Below, in pieces: positions 51,529-61,100 of a DNA stretch of 64,000 nucleotides. The stretch covers positions 62,001-126,000 of the forward strand of contig OY725498.1 in assembly GCA_963281255.1 (NCBI GenBank). Direction: 5' to 3'. Numbering within the stretch: the first letter of the stretch is position 1; the number at the start of each line of letters is the position of its first letter. The DNA is from Aphrocallistes beatrix. Its lineage: Eukaryota; Porifera; Hexactinellida; Sceptrulophora; Aphrocallistidae. Position numbers and translations under genes: made by a program. The notes under the pieces are model-generated. The model ran no database searches. It saw only the letters and a program-made list of their open reading frames with translations, and had not been told where the DNA came from.

Positions 51529-51639
51529 CTTAAATATAAAAAGATTGATTGGTTTTAACAGTAATTCCTGGAGTACCGAGCTTGTATCTTATTAATGTTA
51601 CTATAAATAGAAAATGTGCTATAAATAGACACTCTAGAG

Positions 51640-51801
51640 CAGCGGTTTCAACCCTTTTGGGCTGTGGATCCCTTATAAAAATTTTCCTATATTCTGTGGA
51701 CCCCTCCAATTAACCATAACACAAAATTTCGAATCCTGTGGATCCCTGATATCTTCCGTGGACCACTAAGGGGTCCATGGACCCCAGGTTGGGAACCACT
51801 G
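51640..51801. mobile_element. short hAT-type MITE (copy in unit 1)
   Basis: CAGCGGTTTCAACCC ... GGTTGGGAACCACTG, same family as 44776-45163 but with few internal repeats. The flanking 8-mers CTCTAGAG/TCCTAGAA are only weakly alike. The twin at 55217-55379 arose by the segment duplication. Confidence 0.8.
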
Positions 51802-51937
51802 TCCTAGAACCTAGAATGTGGTTGTATGAAATTAATTCGATTCATCTGAATTGCCGATAATATATTCTGATCAGAACTGTGTTATTTTGATTGAAATTCC
51901 ACGATTCTAATCAAAATGTATAGCTTCGAATTGGAAC

Positions 51938-52409
51938 TGTCCGCCTGTGGTCACATTGATTAATTATGAGGGAAATAAAATCTCAAAATACTTCTGTCCT
52001 ACTAGTATAATCGATATCGCACGAAAAATCATCAAATTTGTCAATTTTTAAATTTTTGATGCGTAATGATGACGTCATAACAGAGTAATGAGTTGTCTTT
52101 TTTTGATGATAGTTGCAACATATGTGAGGTATATTAATATACACATTCGATTAAAATTTCAGCCTTCTATCTCCTATAATTGCTGAGTTATCCCCGAATA
52201 ACTGTGTTGCTTAACTTTTAAAAATGTGACAATGACGTCATAATTCCATGATGAGTCGACATTTTCGTCTGAACTCAGAACTTACTGGAGCCATAGCCAA
52301 GACTCCCACATGCCAAAAATCAGCTTTCTACCCCCCCTGGCAGTTTCTTCAATCAATTCGTTACAGATATATATATATATATACAATAATCGAGTTTTAA
52401 TAGTAAGGA
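51938..52409 (-). mobile_element. Helitron-like repeat, truncated at hairpin end
   Basis: On the minus strand it starts TCCTTACTATTAAAACTCGA right after a host A (T at 52410). It runs through shared blocks to GACCACAGGCGGA, cut within the hairpin. Same family as 55476-56800 and 60052-60565. Confidence 0.72.
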
Positions 52410-52961
52410 TAGTTACGTGAATTCCAGTATAAAGCTAATTTTAGATATTGAATAGTTATTCCTAGATTAATGATTTTTTCCGGAGTAATTTCCCAATTAA
52501 CGAGAAATGACAAAAAGCAGTAAACAGGCCTCATGTGAGGAATACCGCAGATAATGGCACAACACTCAAGCACGAGAAGTATGCTATTTATCAAGATACA
52601 CTGTAATTTAAGTTAGAATTATACTTTACACTGTTCGGATAATCGAACATCTACTGTATACGGACGCAACACTCTCATATTAGTGTGACGTTTTGATCAA
52701 CGAATTTGATAGACTTATCGTGAAGGGTTTTTGTAAATAGTGCATTATTACAAGTTCAATTATCAATAAAAGACAACACTTTTAAGTACAATAATAGTCA
52801 AATAGGTAAAGTAACATTCATCGAAGATAAGGATAGATAAGCAGTTCGATTCTAAAGGAAATAAGAGAAAACAAAACCGATTATCAAGCTACTAAACAAC
52901 GAGAGGAATGAATAGCTATTACTAACGAAGTCACATGTGAAGAATAATCACTGTCAGAAGT
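52410..52961. other. gene-free segment downstream of the nuclease/kinase-like ORF
   Basis: AT-rich; no repeat shared with other parts of the window and no conserved ORF recognised. Probably 3' UTR of the 52962-54284 ORF or element-internal sequence. Confidence 0.45.
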
Positions 52962-54284
52962 TCACTCTGTCTGTTTTTCACATAGGACATCAAAAATACT
53001 TTTATTATAATTTGGAAATTCAGATTTATACCATTTTTCGTGTAGAGATTCACAATAATCCCCTTCGATTAGATTCTGGATAAAATCTGGTAATTTAGCA
53101 GAGTTCGCTGGCTTAGTTCGTAGAGCGGACCAGTTATCCTCCTTTAGCTCAGGACTTGTCACAGATAGAATAAGTAGACCTAGTTGTTTGAAATCAATGC
53201 ATTTGAAGGTAGAGGAATCATTAGGCGAAACTAAAGCAAAGTTTTCTTCGGAGTCTGCATTTGAACAACAATACATTTCATCAGCAAGCTGAGCTCGATC
53301 AAAGTCAATCAGCTTTAATTGATAATCCTTGGAATAGCAGAAGTTTGGGAAGCGAATATCAGTGTGAGCATAACCGAATTCGTGAAGTTGAAGTATAGCA
53401 TCAATTGCTTGTCTGACAAAATCTGTTAAACACAACTTGACTTCTTTTGAACTCAAAGGCTGATGAGGTTGGGCCTCGAACTGAAATAGAGTAACTTTAT
53501 TGGCATAGATAAGATCAATTGGGAGTGCTAAACGATTGACATGTGCAGAAGTCTTCTTCATCATCTTCCATATAATATCTTTCAGTGTTAACTGAAAATT
53601 CAAGAAGGGAACAATCTTGTAGTAGTATTTTTCGTCCTTTGTAAGAATAGAATAGGCAGAGATATTAACCTGGTTAAGCTTCGATTGTGTGAATTTCCTC
53701 AGATGATCAAGATCTGCTTTATCAAGACGCATAAAATCGAAAAAAGAGACAGAATTAGGTTGATTATAAACTGCTTCACATTGACTAGTCACAACAGATC
53801 GAATAGAATTAATTATTTCATCTTTCTTAAGAAATTCAAAAGATAGATGGAACCGTAGCTCCTTCCATTCCAACTCGATTTTGGTAACTAGGCTTTTAGA
53901 GCGTCGTTTCGGGAATACAAAACCGCAAACGGATTTTCTGTCGCAGAAATGGCTCAAGTAACGTAACTGATAGATCAAGCTAATACCGGAATGAGAAAGG
54001 GTTGTTGAGTGTTTCTCGTTCCCTGATACAACTTCAAATAGTAAAACTGGAAGATTCAGCTGAGTACTTTCTGTCTTCAGAAGAATACTGACGTCTGGTC
54101 TCATCTTCGAGCTGGGGCCGAAATTCACCAATTGTTTGAATGCTCGAACTTCCTTATCTACACAAACTAGATATTTCGAATTATCAAATTCTTTAATTTC
54201 TTCATTCAACCACTTTGAGAGAGACAACTCGCTTCTAGATTCATCAGAAGTAGGAATGTTGCACAATTCATCGAGAGTGTACAT
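52962..54284 (-). CDS. Crinkler-type nuclease-like + protein-kinase-like ORF, probably 5'-truncated (~440 aa)
   Basis: First in-frame ATG is 54284 (54284-54282), but the frame is open without an ATG up to about 54410, with protein-like sequence (QRPKYFWEDPLLRVQFPLAK). The real N-terminus is therefore missing or on another exon. Numbering from Met at 54284: residues ~62-90 (RPDVSILL...LLFEVVSGN) resemble the D...E core of a PD-(D/E)XK nuclease fold, but the lysine position is not canonical. Residues 307-314 HTDIRFPN match the kinase HxDxxxxN catalytic loop, and LIDFD (325-329) stands for DFG. No glycine-rich loop is obvious. This REase-like + kinase-like order recalls Crinkler/CR-type proteins found in eukaryotes and often near mobile DNA. 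Function unknown. It lies between the duplicated MTAP/IF1 units and joins the broken IF1 copy. Confidence 0.6.
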   Translation of the reverse strand: MYTLDELCNIPTSDESRSELSLSKWLNEEIKEFDNSKYLVCVDKEVRAFKQLVNFGPSSKMRPDVSILLKTESTQLNLPVLLFEVVSGNEKHSTTLSHSGISLIYQLRYLSHFCDRKSVCGFVFPKRRSKSLVTKIELEWKELRFHLSFEFLKKDEIINSIRSVVTSQCEAVYNQPNSVSFFDFMRLDKADLDHLRKFTQSKLNQVNISAYSILTKDEKYYYKIVPFLNFQLTLKDIIWKMMKKTSAHVNRLALPIDLIYANKVTLFQFEAQPHQPLSSKEVKLCLTDFVRQAIDAILQLHEFGYAHTDIRFPNFCYSKDYQLKLIDFDRAQLADEMYCCSNADSEENFALVSPNDSSTFKCIDFKQLGLLILSVTSPELKEDNWSALRTKPANSAKLPDFIQNLIEGDYCESLHEKWYKSEFPNYNKSIFDVLCEKQTE

Positions 54285-54304
54285 GTTATCTTCATCGTCT
54301 TTTG

Positions 54305-54583
54305 CTAATGGAAATTGAACGCGCAAAAGCGGATCCTCCCAAAAATATTTTGGGCGTTGAAACTTGAAGAACGAGTCATTCCCTTCAGCTTCCTCAGCTG
54401 TTCCTGCTCCAGTTTCTTAAAATAGACATTCTCTTCCGCCTGTTCGATCTCCCCGAACTTTCCTCCCCCCGCGCGGATGGACCCAGCTGGGATGTCACTG
54501 CCACTGTTTGAGAGTGGCCGATTGTGGCACAAAATGGGCGCCAGACGTGGCACGATGCGAACTGTCCGGATCAGAAGCGACAT
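54305..54583 (-). pseudogene. truncated copy of IF1, fused to foreign sequence
   Basis: Residues 1-67 match the intact IF1 (presequence plus inhibitory region). After LRKLK the frame enters unrelated sequence (breakpoint near 54376) and stops 25 residues later, so the coiled-coil dimerisation part is lost. The foreign sequence is the 5' edge of the nuclease/kinase-like ORF in another frame. If translated, it would be a mitochondrial-targeted short inhibitor without its dimer helix. Confidence 0.85.
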
Positions 54584-55475
54584 ATCTAATTATAGAACAC
54601 GACACAATGAATAGAGTTATAAATAGAACTACACAATCATTATCTTAAGGCTAATCCCGTCACGAGATGACAGAGTTAGCAGCTCTCTTCCTCCTCTCCT
54701 CCACCCGTCCCGACCAATCAGAATCCTTCAAGAGCTCCACCGTCCTCATTATAACATGTTTCGCCACTTCTCCGTTTTTCTTCAACACCATTAACACCTT
54801 TTCCACCGACACATGGTCACCAGATTCACGCCACGAGTCGTAGTCAGTGGGCAGTGCTAGAGCTGCATAACTAAGGCCCAGTTCTGCTGCTAGGGTAGCT
54901 TCAGGCACTGTCGTCATGTTGATGACGTCACAATTCCAACTCTTGAACAGTTTTGATTCTGCGCGAGTTGAGAATCTTGGTCCTTCGATCGTCACCACTG
55001 TGCCATTCTTGAGGTGTTTGTGTCCCAGCTGCCCGCACGACTCTGAGAGGAGTTGGCGCAGGTGCGGGCAGAATGGCTCACTCATCGGAATGTGGCACAC
55101 ACCTTAAATATAAAAAGATTGATTGGTTTTCACAGTAATTCCTGGAGTACCGAGCTTGTAGCGACTTATTAATGTTACTATAAATAGAAAATGTACTATA
55201 AATAGACACTCTAGAGCAGCGGTTTTAACCCTTTTGGGCTGTGGATCCCTTATAAAAATTTTCCTATTTTCTGTGGACCCCTCCAATTAACCATAACACA
55301 AAATTTCGAATCCTGTGGACCCCCTGATATCTTCCGTGGACCACCAAGGGGTCCATGGACCCCAGGTTGGGAACCACTGTCCTAGAACCTAGAATGTGGT
55401 GTACATGAATTTAATTCGATTCATCTGAATTGCCGATAATATATTCTGATCAGAAGTGTGTTATTTTGATTGAAA
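54376..55475. repeat. tandem duplication unit 2 (MTAP last exon + IF1 5' part)
   Basis: Matches 50802-51896. Its continuation (TTCCACGATTCTAATCAAAA) is found at 56801-56842, after a 1325-bp insertion. Unit 2 contains the MTAP exon nearest to MTAP exon 1. Confidence 0.93.
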
Positions 55476-57792
55476 CAAGCGCGCTTCGCTTGTTTGGAGT
55501 ACGCGGCTGGCGGACACTTTGTGTCCGCCGGAGGCTCCCTTCGGTCGCCTGGAGTCACATTGGTTAATTATAAGGGAGATAACATATCTAAATATGTCCA
55601 TCTTAGTGTTAAAATCGATTTCACTCGAACAATCACCAAATTTGTCAATTTTAAAATTTTTGATGCGTAATGATGACGTCATAACAAAGTGATGAGTCAT
55701 CATTTTTTGATGAAAGTCTTATCATATGTGAGGTATGTTAGTATACAGATTCTATTAAAATTTCAGCCTTCTATCTCCAATAATGGCTGAGTTATGCCCG
55801 AATAACTGTGTTGCTTAACTTTTTAAAATGTGACAATGACGTCATAATTCCATGATGAGTCGACATTTTGCTCTGAGCTCAGAACTTACTGGAGCCATAG
55901 CCAAAAGACTCCCACATGCCAAAAATCAGCTTTCTGCGCCCGGCAGTTTCTTCAATCAATTCGTTACAGATATATATATCTTATATATTAAAACTCTAGG
56001 ATTTTTTTGTTTGTTTGTTTGTTTGTTTGTTTGTCCGAATTGATTGAAGAATTGGGAAGTCGTAGAGATACGAAAATTGGCATGTAGGTGTCAAATGATG
56101 AATCTAGGATTAAGTTCGAAGATCTAAGCGAAATGTTTTCACCTCGCCGAGATAGGTGACAAAATGTGCTGACCAATCAAATTCGATTATTTTATAATGC
56201 AAATACATTGGAATAAAATAGTATTGACTTATGCATACAATCAAATAACTATTTGTGATTGAAATTCATTGGTTTATGTGAACCAATCAATTATCAGCCT
56301 TTTATAATGCCATTCACACGATTCTATTTCACATAAATGATTGAATACTGCTATTTTGAGTCTATAATTTGATTGTTAACAACAATTAAAGCGTGTTATA
56401 TGCTACGATCAATCAATTCGATCATGAAATAACTTTTAACGACATGGACTGGAATTGATTATTTAAGTATAATAATCTTTAGCAATGTGAACTTTGTAAA
56501 TTCAAATTGAGCTTACATTCAGGATTAGTTGACTTAATACGAAGTAAATTATATTTATCACGAAACAAAATTTCTGCTACAGTTCTGATTTCATTAATGT
56601 AACCGTAGACAAATGACAATCCAGCGTACTTAGTATAAAACAAGAAAGCGCCGTATTGTTTCTCTAATATCCCCAAGCTCCCACTGGGTAAATCTGCGGA
56701 CACGCAGTGTCCGCAAGCCGCGCAGCCCAAGCAAGCGAAGCGCGCTTGTATATATATATATATACACAAACAAACAATAATCGAGTTTTAATAGTAAGGA
56801 TTCCACGATTCTAATCAAAATGTATAGTTTCGAATTGGAACTAATGATAATTGTATGATTACAAGCATTACAATGCTAGTTATCTATTCGCAAGTACTTC
56901 TGATCTTCTTAGTAATCTTAGTAAGGGAATTCCATACTCTCCACTTGCTATCACCATGGTTACGGTGGCTAAATCCTAGACACATTTTCTTTATTTCCCA
57001 AAACTTTCTTGGAAGCACTCAAAGTCTAGAAACTGTTCGTGTAAACAGAATTGTGTATCCTTCGTTAGAACCCAATATGATCTAATGCAGTATGTCAACA
57101 TGACTTTTGAAATTATATTTTAATTTTTAGATTATACAGTCGAAACCGGTTTTTCTCACTCCGGTTGATCCTTACTTAACGGTTTTTCTTACTGTTTCAA
57201 AATCTTAATTATGTAAACAAATCCAAATCTATATTAATTTGCATCGTTTTTTCTTACTGTTTGAGCCTATAAAGAAATAATAAGAAAAAAAACACTATTT
57301 TATCGTTATCTATAACCAGAACTCACTATTGTGTGTATTATTATTATTATTTACTTTACAATGGGACACACCTTTATAGAAGTAAGGGTAGGATCCGTCG
57401 TAGAAGGTGGTGCAGCGCTTGGTGGTTCTGTCTACGAACTGGTCCAGCACCACTAACACCTCCCCTGGGACAATCTCCTCCACCAGAGAGCCACACGCAG
57501 TGCTAGCCAGGACATGCGTGCACCCCTGCGTGCTCAACGCGTGTATGTTGGCGCGGAATGGGACGTTGGTGGGATTGATCTCGTGGTGTCGTCCGTGTCG
57601 CGACACCAGGACACATGGCACGCCACTTATCTCCCCGCAGATAAGTGGCATAGAAGTGGCACCGAATGGAGTGTCTATTAATAGCTCCTCCCTCTTGTTC
57701 AGGATGTCTGGGTGGTCGAATCCAGTTCCGCCAATGATACCCACTTTAAGCGCCAGTTTATCCGCCAGTTTACCCACCAGTTTACCCGCCAT
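54660..57792 (-). CDS. MTAP: S-methyl-5'-thioadenosine phosphorylase (2 exons, 287 aa)
   Basis: Exon 1 is 57792-57372 (donor G|GTGTGT). The proximal last exon is 55102-54660 (acceptor TTTAAG|GT). The joined phase gives 287 aa (human enzyme 283). It cleaves methylthioadenosine with phosphate to adenine and methylthioribose-1-phosphate in polyamine/methionine salvage. Seen: N-terminal VGIIGGTGFDHPDIL (phosphate loop), SRHGRHHEINP, STACGSLVEEIVPGE, DQFVDRTT, CHIPMSEPFC, TIEGPRFSTRAES, INMTTVPEATLA and TDYDSW. An identical-phase alternative last exon sits at 51528-51086. The 2.3-kb intron contains a large Helitron-like insertion. An IF1 copy follows the stop by 76 bp, but here it is the truncated one. 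Start ATG 57792 is the first in frame. Confidence 0.93.
55217..55379. mobile_element. short hAT-type MITE (copy in unit 2)
   Basis: Twin of 51640-51801, in the MTAP intron. CAGCGGTTTTAACCC ... GGTTGGGAACCACTG. Confidence 0.8.
55476..56800 (-). mobile_element. composite Helitron-like insertion in MTAP intron (1325 bp)
   Basis: The duplicate locus reads GATTGAAA|TTCCACG (51889-51903) without insert, which fixes both ends. On the minus strand the element starts TCCTTACTATTAAAACTCGA after host A and ends GCGAAGCGCGCTTG before the rest of the target. GGCGGACAC-TTT-GTGTCCGCC (about 55513-55533) forms a perfect hairpin. A second start (TCTTATATATTAAAACTCTA, 55979, followed by TTTG repeats) and a second hairpin end (about 56696-56756) lie inside, so the element is nested. 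Confidence 0.8.
56843..57371. other. remaining MTAP intron sequence
   Basis: AT-rich. Near 57136, TACAGTCGAAACCGG resembles a TA-flanked TIR but no partner end was found. No exon-like sequence. Confidence 0.5.
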
Positions 57793-58186
57793 TATAGCTG
57801 CTAATTGATTGGCTAATGAATTCCCGAAATAGAATGTCAGCAGCCAGTAGAATCTCAGTTAGGAACACCTCAGTGAAATCGATATCCTTGACAACCTTAG
57901 GGGATTAATGGAATTCAGGCTTGTAGTATACGTAAAGTGGCATTGGACACAAGTCACTAATTGGCTGTGCCCTGGTGGCTCAAAATGAGAGTATGGGGGA
58001 CCATTTTAAACTCGAATTTTGATTGGACGAAAATCAAACATCTCAAGTTAGTATCCTAGCAACGAACTCCTCCGAGAGTATGTATGCATCCATGGTGCAC
58101 TGATTATACAGGTTTATATAAATAGGCTATAAGCATGTTAACCTGAAGTGAACCACTGTCAATTGTGTCTCAATTGTGTCGCCTCA
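57793..58186. promoter_or_regulatory. shared divergent 5' region of MTAP and CDC14
   Basis: 394 bp between the two start codons on opposite strands. Contains CCAAT-type words on both strands (GATTGGCTAATGA, TTTGATTGGACG) but no clear TATA box at a usual spacing. A bidirectional promoter is inferred from geometry. Confidence 0.5.
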
Positions 58187-61100
58187 ATGGAAGAATACAG
58201 ACCCATCATCAAAGGTGAGCTATTCTCGTTCTTGGAGATGATAGTAGTATAATGGAATGTTCTATAAATATCTAGTTTACACACAGCAGTGAAATTTTTA
58301 AATTCTGTAAACAAATAAACAAGGAGCAATTTATCATACACATTTTTGCTAATGAACTTGTCAACAAAGTTAAATAGGTCTACAACGCAGCAGTAACTAG
58401 GTAAGAACTTACACCAGTTCACTATCTCAGTTCTCATGAATATTATAATCAGGAATGCATATTGGTTATTCTATTATTAGACAAAGCGACATTTCGAAAC
58501 AATAAATCTCTATTTTATCTTTTCATTAACTTTATTGTCATAACATCTTAAATAGACACATCATCAGCTGGCGGAAGTATTGTGTTGTAACCTGAGAGGT
58601 GTGAAATACTATCACAAAATTTTGCAAAAATAGTAATACTTTTATTTCTGTTATTTTGCAAAAAATTCTATAAACTATCGTCGTGAAAATTCAGATTTAA
58701 AATAAAATCTGCAGAATTTCAGAAAAGTGTTAAAATAAGCCACTAAAAGAAATCATTTTAAAAACAATATTTTAATTTTACTAAAGCCTTTACAAGACTG
58801 CAACCAATCAAAATGTATTAAGTTAACCAATCAGAAACGTATTTAGTTACAAATCAAAAACGTATCTAACTCATAGAAAATGGGAAGTATATGTAAATAA
58901 TGACCTCGTTATTTATGCTAACACTTCTACTCAGAAATTAACACCAATTACCCAAGTACGCAATAAAACGCATAGCATAAGTGCCTTACTGTTGCTATGG
59001 TCATACCAACTCAGTAGACACGACATCTCTAATGGTACAGCGCCACATACAAACTGATTCTAAGCAATTCGTAACTGAAACTGATACGCTCGAACTGGAA
59101 CTATGACCTGGGCGGAGTGACACAAAGTTGTGCAGTCGATGGGAGTTCCCGAACAAATGGCAGAGTGGTAGTGTGTCCAGATTCTCTTAGAGATTAGCAC
59201 AAACAATGATTCTCTCAACATCCATAACATGCAATATAATGATAGACGAAATTATGGCTTATAATCGCAAATGATAATAATATGCTACATAATCTTAATA
59301 TACGTTGAGTTCTGTGTTAGTGTCAGTTCCATATTGGTTCGGGACAACATGAGAAACCATATCCACCACGCGCGCCAACTTGAAAGGGCACAGGTGTATA
59401 ATCTTTCTAATTATAGATCGACTCTATTTCGCTTGTCTCAGAGCGAAACCCACTAACACCAAGCTCTACCACTACTTCAGCATAGACGACGAGCTCCACT
59501 ATGAACCGTGAGTTGGTTCCAATTGGAACTAAGAACTGACCAACCCCTTAGCAGTTCTATTTATAGATTCTATGCAGACTTCGGACCGTTCAACCTAGCA
59601 ATGCTGTACAAGTATTGTCTCAAACTGGACAAGAAATTGAAAGTAAGCGCCAACTCTATTAGTTCTAATTTGCGTGTATTAATTATGTGAAGATATGTTA
59701 CATCGTTTGAAACGGCTGCATGGTTGTTATCACCTTGATGAGGCTGCATTTGAATGTTAAGATTCATATTACGATTGTGTCGCGTTTGAATAATAAACAC
59801 TTTCTCTCCGAACATTTGATTGGTTGATTAGGTCAGCTGATTTCCCCACACGCACACTCCACCTGAATAAACCGCCATATTGTGTTAATGAATTCCTTTC
59901 AACCCAATCGGTTGTTCAGATTAGTAAGGACACTAAAATTAATGTCTGGTAAAGAAATACATATATATATATATATACACTATTAATATACACCTGGAGA
60001 TATTCGACCAATGAGAGAGCCAGTAGGAGCTAGCTGTACTAGTTATACAACCGCGATTCGCTTGCTTGCGCTGCGCGGCTGGCGGACACTTTGTGTCCGC
60101 CTGTGGTCACATTGATTAATTATGAGGGGAATAAAATCTCAAAATACGTCTGTCCTACTAGTATAATCGATATCGCACGAAAAATCACCAAATTTGTCAA
60201 TTTTTAAATTTTTGATGCGTAATGATGACGTCATAACAAAGTAATGAGTTGTCTTTTTTTGATGATAGTTGCAACATATGTGAGGTATATTAATATACAC
60301 ATTCGATTAAAATTTCAGCCTTCTATCACCTAAAATGGCTGAGTTATCCCCGAATAACTGTGTTGCTTAACTTTTAAAAATGTGACAATGACGTCATAAT
60401 TCCATGATGAGTTGACATTTTCGTCTGAGCTCAGAACTTAGTGGAGCCATAGCCAAAAGATGCCCACATGCCAAAAATCAGCTTTCTGTGCCTGGCATTT
60501 TCTTTAATCAATTCGTTACAGAGATATAACATATACACATTAATCGAGTATTTTAATAGTAAGGATGATGAGTCTATTTTTAGAGTCCAGCTCTGTCTAA
60601 GATGAAGCTAGTGCACTACACCAGCTTCGACAACCGCAGAAAAGCGAACTCAGCATTCCTGCTAGGATCCTACTCGGTGAGTGCACTTCTGAAATTAATA
60701 AAATACCTAAAATACATATGGAATACCTCGTACATAAATGGGGGGGGGGGGGGGGGGTAGATGGAACTATGGACACAAAGTGTCGAGATGAGGTGGATTT
60801 GTCGTGTATCTCTGGCATGACACGATGTTCTATAAATAGATTCTCTACTGCGACTACTCACCAGAGCAAGCATTCCAATCCTTCGCTACGTTGTCACTCC
60901 AACCCTTCAGGTACGGAACTGGAACTAATAAATAAGGAATAAATTGTTTATTTGTTTGTTTGTTTTGTTTAGAGACGCGTCTTATGGACCTTCCATGTAC
61001 GGACTGACACTCCTGCCTTGTTTACAAGCTGTTCAAAAGGTAAACAAAAACAAAACACTTCACACCTGTACCCTATTGGTATTTACAGTTCTATTTTAGG

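Larger units (their letters stand above)
50802..51936. repeat. tandem duplication unit 1 (MTAP last exon + IF1 5' part)
   Basis: Nearly identical to 54376-55475 plus 56801-56842. It starts inside IF1 (TCATTTCCTTCAG) and ends after GAATTGGAACT. Includes the hAT MITE 51640-51801, which is also present in unit 2 and so predates the duplication. Confidence 0.93.

Noticed and set aside
58159-58437. 92-aa minus-strand ORF over CDC14 exon 1
   Set aside because: Overlaps the CDC14 start exon and intron 1; no family resemblance.
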